Shown here one piece after another: positions 44,358-52,184 of a stretch of 64,000 nucleotides of DNA (the stretch's first letter is position 1; every line of letters starts with the position of its first letter). Made by a program: the position numbers and the translations under genes. The stretch covers positions 62,001 to 126,000 of the forward strand of contig CALXOV010000039.1 of the NCBI GenBank assembly GCA_944390105.1, read 5' to 3'. Source of the stretch: an uncultured Succinivibrionaceae bacterium (GTDB lineage: Bacteria; Pseudomonadota; Gammaproteobacteria; Enterobacterales; Succinivibrionaceae). The notes under the pieces were generated by a model. It saw only the letters and a list, made by a program, of their open reading frames with translations. It ran no database searches and was not told the DNA's origin.

Positions 44358-44400
44358 TGCACCAAAAGCCGCGCCCAGCTTTCGCAGTATTTGCCACAAT
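44358..44400 (+). promoter_or_regulatory. activator box and -10 for the hns-like operon
   Basis: TGCACC (44358-44363), 31 bp, CACAAT (44395-44400). Confidence 0.66.
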
Positions 44401-44460
44401 GCGGCTTCAAAACGAATGGCCGATCAGCATGCGCCATTCATCGCATGTTTGAGGATTGAT

Positions 44461-45120
44461 ATGGTCAATGAAAAAACAAGCCCGGAGTTCAGCAAAATTC
44501 TAAGTTCCTTAGAAGACGGAGCTGAAACGGCAGAAGATCACAGCTCAATGTGCAGCGAAGCCTCTGGGCAGGCTGAAGCAAAAACAGCAGAGAGTGCTGA
44601 ACAAAGCTTAAGTGCAAAGCTCACTATCTCTTTAGAAACAGCAGATAGAAAGTCCGTTCTGAAGCAGATTTTCGGCTCATTGCCGCTGTTTAGACTTCAG
44701 CGCGCCATTAAGGGGCTGCAGGAAATTTTGGCAGAAAAACAAAAAGAAATAGAAGATGAAGAGCGCCGCACAGCATCCAGGCAAGCGGATATGCTCGCGA
44801 TCTTGTCTCAGATGAAAGCCAAAGGTATTGAACTAAGCGAATTTAAGCATTTTGTGTATGCAGATGACCTGGACGCAAAACTTAAAAACAGCAAGTACAT
44901 GTACACAGATGTAAACGGCATTACGCGATTTTGGTCTGGTCAAGGCAAAGTGCCCACGACATTAGCAGAACTTATGGCCAGAGACGGCACCACCAAGGAA
45001 GACTATCTGCGCGAGAAAAAGAAAAAGCCGGATGAACTGCCTGCTGACAGCTCCCAAACTTTACCCCAAGGTACTGCAGCAGCCGCCGGCAATACCGACA
45101 AAATTAGCTCAAATAACTAG
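44461..45120 (+). CDS. H-NS-family nucleoid protein
   Basis: 219 aa from ATG 44461 (GAGG six nt upstream; an earlier ATG at 44416 lacks a site). The central coiled part (about 70-120) should oligomerise. The C-terminal KYMYTDVNGITRFWSGQGKVP matches the H-NS DNA-binding domain with its Q-G-R/K loop. A long acidic N-terminus and a Pro/Ala tail make it larger than H-NS (137 aa). Mobile elements carry such proteins to silence themselves or host genes. First gene of a likely four-gene operon (44461-46833). Confidence 0.85.
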   Translation: MVNEKTSPEFSKILSSLEDGAETAEDHSSMCSEASGQAEAKTAESAEQSLSAKLTISLETADRKSVLKQIFGSLPLFRLQRAIKGLQEILAEKQKEIEDEERRTASRQADMLAILSQMKAKGIELSEFKHFVYADDLDAKLKNSKYMYTDVNGITRFWSGQGKVPTTLAELMARDGTTKEDYLREKKKKPDELPADSSQTLPQGTAAAAGNTDKISSNN

Positions 45121-45131
45121 GAGATCATCAA

Positions 45132-46124
45132 ATGCCTAATATGAAAGCAGTTCGCCAAAATGCGGAAAATCTGCTGGAGAAAGCACAGTTAAGTGACGCT
45201 GCCGCAATAGCTGCAATGCGCTCTCGCGATCAGAAGATCGCTGAAAAGCGCCGCACTTACGCTATTGCTCGCGAAAAGAGAATTGAATCTGAGAAGTCCA
45301 GGCTGCCGGCTGAAATGGAGGCCCGCGAAGGCGTGCTGATGCCTAACTACATCAAGCACAGCCATCAGGACATGATCGTAAAAATCCCGCTAGACAATTC
45401 ACGCATCAAAATCATTGCGTTTGATAACTATGAGCACATCGGCAATGCTTTTCATGCCTTATCTGCAATTTTGTCAGTTCGGGAAGGCCGTGAAAAGGTT
45501 GAAACGCTGCTGGATGAAATGGATAAGGAATTTACCCGCAGTGTGGTTAATCCTATTTTAAAGCAGCAGCGCTACGCCGTAACTCAGTTTCAAAAACTTG
45601 GTGAAGCAGTAGAGGGAGATCTCAATACTGCCATTAAGCGCGCCGGCAAACCTATCATCTTTGATTTCAGATCCAGAAATCCGCGTACTTCAAAATGGCT
45701 GAATTGGTGCGCTCAGGCAGACAGCGCAAGCGTGCTTCTTCTGCGTCTGACGCATTACGGAATCATTACTGAGCGAGACTACTATGATCGTGTAACCGCA
45801 ATGGTTAATGCTTTAAACCAGTACGCCTCATTCGTTTATCAGGCCCGTCAAACAGCGTTCCGCAGCTTAAACCGCGCAGCAGCGCGTAATGAGCAAAGCC
45901 GTAAAGAGCTTGAGCAGGTAAAACAAGATCTGCACGACAATGAGGCTCTTGAACTAAGTGAGGACGGAGAGCTTTCCCAAATTAAGGAAACTGCAGAGCA
46001 GTCGGCAGCTGAAGCTGAAGGCTCTAATGCAGAAAAAGCGCCGGAAGCTCCTGCTGCAGAAAAGCCGGCTGATAAAAAAGCCGCAGACGAAAATAAATCT
46101 GATGTTGATAAAAAAGAGGCATAA
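45132..46124 (+). CDS. possible AcaB/DUF1845-like regulator
   Basis: A 330-aa protein. The middle (about 100-245: NYEHIGNAFHALSAIL, FDFRSRNPRTSKWLNW, LLRLTHYGIITERDYYDRV) resembles by eye the DUF1845/AcaB family of ICE and IncA/C elements. The match is by pattern memory only. The C-terminal 70 residues are a charged Ala/Glu/Lys tail. AcaB in IncC plasmids activates the master activator genes. It follows the hns-like gene by 11 bp and precedes a small membrane protein gene without a gap. Confidence 0.6.
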   Translation: MPNMKAVRQNAENLLEKAQLSDAAAIAAMRSRDQKIAEKRRTYAIAREKRIESEKSRLPAEMEAREGVLMPNYIKHSHQDMIVKIPLDNSRIKIIAFDNYEHIGNAFHALSAILSVREGREKVETLLDEMDKEFTRSVVNPILKQQRYAVTQFQKLGEAVEGDLNTAIKRAGKPIIFDFRSRNPRTSKWLNWCAQADSASVLLLRLTHYGIITERDYYDRVTAMVNALNQYASFVYQARQTAFRSLNRAAARNEQSRKELEQVKQDLHDNEALELSEDGELSQIKETAEQSAAEAEGSNAEKAPEAPAAEKPADKKAADENKSDVDKKEA

Positions 46125-46310
46125 ATGACTGAAGAAAAATCCGACAATCAGGAAAAAGCTGATCTGCCGAAGGCTGAACCGGGCTTTAAGCTCGATACCC
46201 AAAAGGAGATTGCTGCAGGACGCAAAGTGCTGCCTAAAGCGCTGCGCTTTACGCTGCTGGCAATAGCCGTTTTGGTAATCGTAAAGGTAATCTTTGATCT
46301 AACTGCATAA
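46125..46310 (+). CDS. small membrane protein (61 aa)
   Basis: Charged N-terminal half, then one membrane helix (about 42-59, FTLLAIAVLVIVKVIFDL). Starts directly after the upstream stop with GAGG inside that gene's end. Same operon as the hns-like gene. Function unknown. Confidence 0.65.
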   Translation: MTEEKSDNQEKADLPKAEPGFKLDTQKEIAAGRKVLPKALRFTLLAIAVLVIVKVIFDLTA

Positions 46311-46314
46311 GCTC

Positions 46315-46833
46315 ATGGATCGTGACCGTTCGCAAAGCGAGCTTTTAGCCGAAGATCCTGAATTTGTCCGTCGGGTAATCTTGATCTTTCGGGAGCTCGC
46401 TTATCTGCATCGATATTTCCCATGCTCAAGGGATGACTCCGCTAAAACCAGGCATAGCGGGAAAGCAGGGCACGGCGAATATGACAGACAGGTGAGCAGC
46501 TGGATTGAAAAGATGATTTCGCAGGTACAGCTCAAGTACCGCACCTGCGGATGTATTTCAGATCCGCAGGTAATTGAAGAGCTTGAAAACGAGATAGGGA
46601 AGTTAAAACTGCTGTATCGCGACAATGAGCTTGCCCATGCCGCCATAAAGACCTTCTGTTTTTTAGATGACAAGAGCACAGATTGCGCCCGCTGCTGTTT
46701 TGCCTCAAACTGCATCCAGCGTTTTACCGACGAGCACTCGGTGTACGAAGCTTTCATCAAGTCTTTTGACTTCAGACAAGTGTTCTGCAGCAGTTTGTTT
46801 CTAGCCAGGAGACTGCAGATTTCCGAGCTTTAG
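46315..46833 (+). CDS. unknown cysteine-containing protein (172 aa)
   Basis: Soluble helical protein with two Cys groups (TCGC near 78 and CARCCFASNC near 129), possibly metal-binding. It starts 4 bp after the previous gene. I considered an FlhC/SetC-like activator because of size and cysteines, but the C-terminal spacing does not match. Unknown. Confidence 0.65.
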   Translation: MDRDRSQSELLAEDPEFVRRVILIFRELAYLHRYFPCSRDDSAKTRHSGKAGHGEYDRQVSSWIEKMISQVQLKYRTCGCISDPQVIEELENEIGKLKLLYRDNELAHAAIKTFCFLDDKSTDCARCCFASNCIQRFTDEHSVYEAFIKSFDFRQVFCSSLFLARRLQISEL

Positions 46834-46945
46834 GAAGCAGGAAATTTGATCGCATTTTTGGCTGCTAAGCAGTTAAGTTAAAAAGTACCCACATTTAAAA
46901 ACAAAAGCGCTTTCGTTTACCAGTTTCTAAAAAGCTTATTTTTGA

Positions 46946-46951
46946 TATAAT
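46946..46951 (+). promoter_or_regulatory. probable -10 box
   Basis: TATAAT preceded by TTTTTGA. No clear -35. The flanking direct repeats could be activator sites. Confidence 0.4.
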
Positions 46952-47059
46952 GCTGTCATCATAACGAACGCTCTTTCGTTTAAATCTTTGAGCCGCAGCT
47001 CCACCGACGAGCCCCATCTCCAAGGCTGCCATTAGGCATGTCCCTCAAGCAAGGTCATT

Positions 47060-47203
47060 ATGACTGTTCCTAAGCTTTCAGTTCATTACTTAAGGCTTAA
47101 CGGACAGCGGCATCTGCCATTCATAAATGACAGCAGCGATGTAGATCGCTGTTTACGGCACGCAATTTTTTCTGTGAAAATTAAGTCTTACTGCACTGCA
47201 TAA
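47060..47203 (+). CDS. short ORF (47 aa) in the leader region
   Basis: MTVPKLSVHYLRLNGQRHLP at the N-terminus, with AAGGTC 5 nt before the ATG. Basic, no known motif. It could be a leader peptide or a small protein. Confidence 0.35.
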   Translation: MTVPKLSVHYLRLNGQRHLPFINDSSDVDRCLRHAIFSVKIKSYCTA

Positions 47204-47522
47204 GCAATAAGTCAGCTTAATTGCTGATTTGGCTGATAAAATCCATGGTTTTGTGCTGCAGTTTCATGCTTAGTTAAGATCTGAACCGTGACGTGCATAC
47301 AAAACATTTCGTGCGAGTAATTTGCATAATGTTTTTCCCGGCTTAGAGCCGGAAGCAAAGGTCATGTACTGTGATTTTTGCTTCTGACTTTATGTCACCT
47401 AAGTTCCTTAATCCTTTTTTAAGGAAGTCCCAGCTGAGACTTATCAGCAGTATGCAGCTTGACTGCATAAGCATTCTTTAACCTCCCCGGGCGAAAGATC
47501 ACTTACTCCCGGCGGAGCAGCG

Positions 47523-47562
47523 TGATTGATCGCCTGCGGCAACATCAAAGGTGACAATCATG
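47523..47562 (+). promoter_or_regulatory. translation-control hairpin of the AAA ATPase gene
   Basis: TGATTG pairs with CAATCA; pairing can extend through the ATG (47560-47562). The ribosome site AAAGG (47547-47551) lies in the loop. Confidence 0.45.
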
Positions 47563-48882
47563 TCTAACACTTCTGTTCTTGTCCTGAAGGACGCTTTTCG
47601 CTCTAAAATCCTTAACAACATCAAAGAGACCGGCGTGTACGAAAGTACCGTTATGCCCGAAGATGTGCCTCTTTATTCAGGCTGGAAAGTAATAGATCCT
47701 CTTACGGATCAGCTTTCTTGTTTAAGAGTTTTAGTACCGTTCCGCGAGCTGCTGAACGGTATTGAGGGAATAAGCAAATCTACAGCAAGAAAGATGCCTG
47801 ATAAGGCTGTTTGGTTTACTTTACTGGTAGATCAAAATGCCTCTGAGTATGAAGCTAATATCCCGGAATGGGACAGCCGCTTTGTACCCGATCCTCAGCA
47901 TATTAATCTCTTGATTGACGTGCTGATGACTCCCTTGAAGAACGGCTATGGCCGCGGCTATTACGGTTGGGGTGAAGCTGGTGTCGGCAAGACATCAACT
48001 GCTCTCTGGCTGATGTCGCTGCTGCGCATGGCCTGCGTGCACATGAACTGCCGCCCCAGCATGGAAGTTGAGGAATTTTTCCTCAGTCAAATTGCTGTTG
48101 ACGGAAAGTGGACGCAGCAGGCCGGCCCAATCATGAACGCAGTTCTTCACGACTGGCCTATCTTAATTGATGAGCTGGATCTGGCTCCGTCTGAATTTTG
48201 GCCGGCCCTCAATAACCTTATTGAGGGCAGACGCTATGCTGTTCCCAGCTATCCTGGAAAACAGCTGCAGGCTAAATCCTGTTTTCGCGTCATCGGGTTC
48301 GGCAATACCGGCCCCTCAGGTTCGGAAATCGGCAGTTTTGCAGGCAGATCTCAGATTGATGCTTCAGTATGGGATCGCTTCTACAAAGACTACTACGGCA
48401 CTTTAACCGCGTCAGCGCTCAGCGCGATCATTTCAGCCAATTTCGGCGACAAGATCAGCTCTGATACAGCAAAGCGCATTAGTGCTTTTACTGTAAGTCT
48501 GAATAAGGCAGCTGCGTCTGGAGAGTTTCCTGAACTCTTAAGTCCGCGCGGTCTTATCGCCATGTGTTCAATGTTTATAAGAAACGAAAACTCAGTCCGC
48601 AGTCCGCTGCTTTATGCAGTCGGCACTGTGATAGGCGGAGTTTTAGACGATTCTTCTAACCTTGAAACCTTGCTCAACATTTACTGTTTGGAAATTTGCG
48701 AACAAGCCAAAACTGTAAATGAGATCCAGAAAGAGTGGAAGGCACGTTTCTGTGCACCGCTCAAGCAGAGCTCCGACTCTGCGTCTGAAGAATCAGCAAA
48801 TACCGAGGGTACTGTTACCTCCGGTGATGCTGATCCTGATAACTCCGTCAGTGCTGATGAACATTCAACACAGGCGGCTTAA
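47560..48882 (+). CDS. AAA ATPase, CobS-like
   Basis: 440 aa from ATG 47560 (AAAGG 8 nt upstream; a GTG at 47551 is less likely). Walker A GEAGVGKT (138-145), Walker B LIDELD with D204-E205. The C-terminus is a Ser/Glu-rich tail. Homologous to MoxR/CobS-type ATPases found in SXT and IncA/C elements together with DUF3150 and CobT-like genes, as here. CobS and CobT are cobalt-chelatase subunits by name only. In mobile elements the pair more likely remodels protein-DNA complexes. Role unproven. Confidence 0.85.
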   Translation: MSNTSVLVLKDAFRSKILNNIKETGVYESTVMPEDVPLYSGWKVIDPLTDQLSCLRVLVPFRELLNGIEGISKSTARKMPDKAVWFTLLVDQNASEYEANIPEWDSRFVPDPQHINLLIDVLMTPLKNGYGRGYYGWGEAGVGKTSTALWLMSLLRMACVHMNCRPSMEVEEFFLSQIAVDGKWTQQAGPIMNAVLHDWPILIDELDLAPSEFWPALNNLIEGRRYAVPSYPGKQLQAKSCFRVIGFGNTGPSGSEIGSFAGRSQIDASVWDRFYKDYYGTLTASALSAIISANFGDKISSDTAKRISAFTVSLNKAAASGEFPELLSPRGLIAMCSMFIRNENSVRSPLLYAVGTVIGGVLDDSSNLETLLNIYCLEICEQAKTVNEIQKEWKARFCAPLKQSSDSASEESANTEGTVTSGDADPDNSVSADEHSTQAA

Positions 48883-48891
48883 ACCTTACCC

Positions 48892-48951
48892 CATGAGGGC
48901 AGTAATGTCCTCATGCAGGGATATTGCTGTCCTTTTTAGGAGAGCAATATC
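48892..48951 (+). promoter_or_regulatory. two-hairpin leader of the 48953 gene
   Basis: Hairpin 1: CATGAGG / CCTCATG (48892-48915). Hairpin 2: perfect 9-bp GATATTGCT / AGCAATATC (48920-48951) with AGGAG in its loop and the ATG 1 nt after the stem. Confidence 0.6.
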
Positions 48952-48952
48952 T

Positions 48953-49351
48953 ATGAAAACCGCTAAATCCGCCGATTTGGCATTGTTAATCCGCAAACTT
49001 CAGCAGGCTACTCATGCTTCAGTAAAAGCTCCCGCAGTAGTTAATAACACCCAACGCGCCACAGTTGCCGTAGTGTTTGATACTTCTGCAGGCGTCGTAC
49101 AGCGTCAGGCTGTAGACAGCTTTCTGGATGCTTTGAGATCTGTTTCTCAGTTAAGCTGCCGCACATTGCTGCATGAAATCTCTCACGGGATCAAATGCAA
49201 CGTGCAGTGGGCCTTGGCCAACCTCGTTTTATCAGGTGCTAAGGCTCCGGTAGAGATTGAAGTAATTAATCCGTCTATTGACGGAGCAAAAGCTTCAATT
49301 GTGCTGGCTTTCAGCTGCGAGGACAGAAAGTCTTTTCTGAAATGTTTATAG
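48953..49351 (+). CDS. unknown protein (132 aa)
   Basis: From ATG 48953; AGGAG at 48938-48942. A longer frame from 48719 overlaps the ATPase gene and is not supported. The sequence has no recognised domain (RATVAVVFDTSAGVVQRQAVDS). A single-strand annealing or recombination role is possible because it lies between the ATPase and the exonuclease. No Bet/RecT signature was seen. Confidence 0.7.
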   Translation: MKTAKSADLALLIRKLQQATHASVKAPAVVNNTQRATVAVVFDTSAGVVQRQAVDSFLDALRSVSQLSCRTLLHEISHGIKCNVQWALANLVLSGAKAPVEIEVINPSIDGAKASIVLAFSCEDRKSFLKCL

Positions 49352-49360
49352 GAAAAAATC

Positions 49361-49675
49361 ATGAATAACAATTATGAAAATCGCTTACGCAATAACGCCA
49401 GCCTGACTCAGGCTCTCAAGAACCTGCTTTTGCAGGTGTCTAAAGGCAGGATCAATATTGATGCGGATCAAACCGTCAGCATTGAGCTTGCCATAAAAGG
49501 ATCGGATAGGGACTTTAATCGCTGTGTTAATTCCTTATCTGCTGCTCTGCAGGATGTAAAAGTTGAAAACCGCATCAAGACCAGCTCCGGTTTGCCCGGA
49601 GTTTGGCACAGCGAAACAACATTGAAATCTAAGGGCGTCTTAATTCAATTAAGACATCCGCTGCAGACCTGCTGA
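49361..49675 (+). CDS. unknown protein (104 aa)
   Basis: Starts 10 bp after the previous gene (TAGGAAAAAATC upstream). Composition resembles its neighbour (INIDADQTVSIELAIKGSD versus ATVAVVFDTS) and the two may be distant paralogues. Nothing catalytic is visible. Confidence 0.68.
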   Translation: MNNNYENRLRNNASLTQALKNLLLQVSKGRINIDADQTVSIELAIKGSDRDFNRCVNSLSAALQDVKVENRIKTSSGLPGVWHSETTLKSKGVLIQLRHPLQTC

Positions 49676-49692
49676 TCTTTTATAACTTGTCA

Positions 49693-49747
49693 TCCCTCTG
49701 GGGACTTGTCCCCAGCCGGGGCGGTCTCTGAGGATTTTATGGAGACC
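49693..49747 (+). promoter_or_regulatory. structured leader of the exonuclease gene
   Basis: TCCCTCTGGGGAC (49693-49705) starts a hairpin CTGGGGAC / GTCCCCAG. A second stem GGTCTC / GAGACC (49723-49747) covers GGAG, the ribosome site 8 nt before the ATG. Confidence 0.58.
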
Positions 49748-49752
49748 TAAAA

Positions 49753-50736
49753 ATGGCATTTAAAGAACTAAACCTGATCCAAGGATCGAAAGAATGGCTT
49801 GAAGCACGCAGACATCACCTTACGGCGACGGAAGCTGCTCATGTGAAGTCCGGTTTTACCAGTCTTTACACGTTAATAGGCCAAAAGAGAGGTGTGATCC
49901 CGTTAGAAGACATTTCGGACAAGCCTCCCGTAAAAGAGGGCAAATTCTTTGAGCCTTTGGTTAGGCAGGAACTTGCCCGGCAGCTGCCGAAACTGCTGGC
50001 TGAAGGCGAAACAGACTTTCCGCAGCCTTGCTGTGAGTCCGTCGAGGAGCCGTTTTTTATGGCATCCCTGGACGGCTATTCAGCAGTGAAAAATGTCGTC
50101 ATTGAGGTAAAGAACATCTTCAGTCATGCCAAGAGCAACTATGAAGATGTTTGCCGCAATGGTCTGAACGCAGCGGTGCCGCTTAAATACGGCTACTACT
50201 ATCAGATCCAGTGGCAGCTGTTTGTCACAGGCGCACCAATGGCCCTGCTGGCTTTTCATTGGTCTCCCGATGGTGAAACATTCCATCCCGAGAACATCCG
50301 CATTATTAAAGTAATGCGTGATGATAAAGCTATCGCAGAGCTCACGGAGCTGGGCCTTAAGATTAAAGCCATACTCAAGCAAAATCTTGAAGTAAAGCCC
50401 GGTCCTGGCGATACCGTGTATCTGTCTAAAGAAGTTACTTCCTCAGTGGAGCCTTTTTTAGATGAATACCGTTTTGTTGATACTGCATATCAGCAGGCGG
50501 TCAGCACGGTAAACACGCTCAAGAAAAAACGCTCAGAGCTGACAGACAGGCTTAGTGCCGTACTCCTTACCGGCGATGCCGTTAAGGTTGTCGGTGCGGG
50601 CATTGCGATCAGCCGCATTGAGCGCCAAGGCGGATTTGATGTTGAACAGATGATTAAAGACGGGATCATCAGTCAGGAAACTGCTGAAAAGTACCGTAAA
50701 GCAAGCTCATTTTCTACCAGGATCACGATTAGTTAA
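49753..50736 (+). CDS. YqaJ-type (lambda Exo-like) exonuclease
   Basis: A 327-aa nuclease. GSKEWLEARRHHLTATE near the N-terminus, E67 in EGKFFEPLV, D107 in ASLDG, E118-x-K120 in VIEVKN: the PD-(D/E)XK-type YqaJ active site. The family digests one strand of double-stranded ends and pairs with an annealase (Bet/RecT). SXT and R391 carry such a gene. No obvious Bet partner is seen in this window. The C-terminal part (about 230-327) is less conserved. Confidence 0.9.
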   Translation: MAFKELNLIQGSKEWLEARRHHLTATEAAHVKSGFTSLYTLIGQKRGVIPLEDISDKPPVKEGKFFEPLVRQELARQLPKLLAEGETDFPQPCCESVEEPFFMASLDGYSAVKNVVIEVKNIFSHAKSNYEDVCRNGLNAAVPLKYGYYYQIQWQLFVTGAPMALLAFHWSPDGETFHPENIRIIKVMRDDKAIAELTELGLKIKAILKQNLEVKPGPGDTVYLSKEVTSSVEPFLDEYRFVDTAYQQAVSTVNTLKKKRSELTDRLSAVLLTGDAVKVVGAGIAISRIERQGGFDVEQMIKDGIISQETAEKYRKASSFSTRITIS

Positions 50737-50830
50737 TTCTGCGCTGAAAACGGCCTGCTGATTCACCTAACCAACATTTCCGCATCTTAGATGCAGGGCG
50801 CTTTGCGCATATAGGCCGTTAATGGCTGAT

Positions 50831-50906
50831 TCCCTTAAGGGGTGTTTTTCATCCCTTAAGGAGAAAACGCCTCTTAAGGGTTTTGTTTAACTTAACCTTT
50901 GAGAGG
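50831..50906 (+). promoter_or_regulatory. structured leader of the 50912 gene
   Basis: TCCCTTAAGGGGTG (50831-50844) opens a hairpin GGTGTTTT / AAAACGCC. A second stem CCTCTTAAGGGTT / AACCTTTGAGAGG (50870-50906) buries GAGAGG, the ribosome site 5 nt before the ATG. The two stems share two bases, so they compete. Confidence 0.58.
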
Positions 50907-50911
50907 TCAAA

Positions 50912-51199
50912 ATGAGTTTTCATTTATTCACAAAAATCAATCTGACTGCTTACAAAGCAGAGCAAGATAAAGATGAACAAACTAAGCAGGAAAGACTTAA
51001 AGCAAGAAAAAATCTCAATGCTGTCATTGTGGGTGTTTTGACATCTACTTTGATTATGCAGGTAAAATTTTTAGCCATACAGCCTTTTCTTAGTAAAGAT
51101 GAACAAGCTCAGCCTGAGTTATTCTGGCTGTCTTGTGGAGTTTTTGCTGTAGTTGTGATTCTTGATGTAGCATTGATTTGCTATAATTATTTTAGATAA
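50912..51199 (+). CDS. two-helix membrane protein, paralogue A
   Basis: A 95-aa protein starting MSFHLFTKINLTA with two membrane helices (about 36-58 and 70-92). Paralogous to the 51514 gene. No known function. Confidence 0.7.
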   Translation: MSFHLFTKINLTAYKAEQDKDEQTKQERLKARKNLNAVIVGVLTSTLIMQVKFLAIQPFLSKDEQAQPELFWLSCGVFAVVVILDVALICYNYFR

Positions 51200-51222
51200 A
51201 AAGTCAAGGGAGATTAGATAGA

Positions 51223-51303
51223 ATGGTTGCAGGCATTTATATTTTAATTGCTACCCTTATTTTTGCGGTACTTTTCTTCGCATTTTTGCTGACTCGTCCG
51301 TAA
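51223..51303 (+). CDS. 26-aa membrane peptide, copy 1
   Basis: MVAGIYILIATLIFAVLFFA then FLLTRP: one hydrophobic helix with a short tail. AAGGGAG is 9 nt before the ATG. A near-duplicate follows. Confidence 0.6.
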   Translation: MVAGIYILIATLIFAVLFFAFLLTRP

Positions 51304-51333
51304 AATCTAAGATAAAGGTCAAGGAAGATAACA

Positions 51334-51414
51334 ATGGTCATTGGCATTTATATTTATATTGCTGTCCTTGTTTTTGCGTTGCTTTTCTTCGCATTTCTTC
51401 TAACTCATCCGTAA
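51334..51414 (+). CDS. 26-aa membrane peptide, copy 2
   Basis: MVIGIYIYIAVLVFALLFFA then FLLTHP, AAGGAAG upstream. The tandem pair keeps length and tail (FFAFLLT-x-P) while silent sites differ. Confidence 0.6.
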   Translation: MVIGIYIYIAVLVFALLFFAFLLTHP

Positions 51415-51429
51415 AGTCTAAGCTACAAG

Positions 51430-51505
51430 TCCCTTTAGGGGTGCTGCTCCCCTTTAGGGAGAAAGCACCTCTTAAGGATTTCCCAACTCTGGAAAATTTT
51501 TAAGG
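51430..51505 (+). promoter_or_regulatory. structured leader of the 51514 gene
   Basis: TCCCTTTAGGGGTG (51430-51443), hairpin GGTGCT / AGCACC with inner CTCCC / GGGAG, then CTTAAGGATTTCC pairing in part with 51491-51504, which covers AAGG, the ribosome site. Confidence 0.5.
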
Positions 51506-51513
51506 CGCTCAGA

Positions 51514-51798
51514 ATGAGTTTTCATTTATTCACGACAATCAACATAACCGCTGATAAAGTGGTTGTAGATGATAAAGCAGATCCCATTGGAAAATTGGCA
51601 GCTCGCAAAAGAGCAAATTTAATTCTTATAGGGATCTTTGGCATTGTTCTCAATATTGCACTGTATTACCTGCTATTTGAGAGTGCTCTAAAAGCTGAAT
51701 TTGAGCTTCAGGATTGGATAGCAATAGCCTGTATAGTTGTAGGTTTTATCGTTACGGCATACTGTGCTTGCTATAACTGGTTTAAAAGAAGCTTATAG
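51514..51798 (+). CDS. two-helix membrane protein, paralogue B
   Basis: A 94-aa protein starting MSFHLFTTINITA with two membrane helices (about 36-58 and 68-88); shares start, layout and leader type with the 50912 gene. Confidence 0.7.
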   Translation: MSFHLFTTINITADKVVVDDKADPIGKLAARKRANLILIGIFGIVLNIALYYLLFESALKAEFELQDWIAIACIVVGFIVTAYCACYNWFKRSL

Positions 51799-51815
51799 GC
51801 TTTAAGCTTAATCCG

Positions 51816-51899
51816 TCCCTTTGGGGTACTTTGTGCCGCGGACGGGACATGATGTATCTCAAGGGATTTTTATTCCCATTAAACATGAGGTACATCATG
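51816..51899 (+). promoter_or_regulatory. structured leader of the 51897 gene that buries ribosome site and start codon
   Basis: TCCCTTTGGGGTAC (51816-51829) opens the first hairpin (CCGTCC / GGACGG). The second stem pairs CATGATGTATCTCA (51848-51861) with TGAGGTACATCATG (51886-51899): 14 bp with one G-U, holding both GAGG and the ATG. An inner GGGA / TCCC hairpin caps it. Confidence 0.62.
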
Positions 51900-52181
51900 G
51901 ATCAAAAGAACCGCAATAATGCTATTCTTAAGGCAGAAAAAGAACAAAACGACAAAGAGATCAAAAATGATCTGCTGGAGTCACGGCGTAAATTTATCTG
52001 TGCTATTTCACCAGCTTTGCTTGCCATTCATGCAGGTTTTTTCAGTTTTGTTTATTATTACTGCCAAAATGCAGATCACCAACTACTGTATAAACTAATT
52101 TATTCAATTTCTGCTTTTGGGTGGGGATTCATAGATTACAAAATATTCAGATATATTTGGTTTTCTGCAAAGGAGAAATAA
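51897..52181 (+). CDS. two-helix membrane protein (94 aa)
   Basis: From ATG 51897 (GAGG 7 nt upstream); a TTG-type start at 51831 is not supported. Charged N-terminal coil (NNAILKAEKEQNDKEIKND), then two membrane helices (about 36-57 and 68-87). Its stop is followed 3 bp later by another small gene. Confidence 0.68.
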   Translation: MDQKNRNNAILKAEKEQNDKEIKNDLLESRRKFICAISPALLAIHAGFFSFVYYYCQNADHQLLYKLIYSISAFGWGFIDYKIFRYIWFSAKEK

Positions 52182-52184
52182 TCT

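Larger units (their letters stand above)
46834..47522. other. 689-bp region with promoter, stem-loops and one short ORF
   Basis: Holds a -10-like TATAAT at 46946-46951 with direct repeats of GCTTTCGTTTA/GCTCTTTCGTTTA on both sides, a 47-codon ORF at 47060, and hairpins TTCCTTAA / TTAAGGAA near 47411 and TATGCAG / CTGCATA near 47451. It reads like a long structured leader of the AAA ATPase gene. An origin function is not excluded. Confidence 0.5.

Noticed and set aside
46315..46833. FlhC/SetC-like master activator
   Set aside because: Size and cysteines are suggestive, but the cysteine spacing and conserved helices of FlhC are not there.
48719..48952. Extension of the 48953 gene upstream into the ATPase gene
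   Set aside because: The extension is arginine-rich out-of-frame read-through of the ATPase coding region. The ribosome site and hairpin support ATG 48953.
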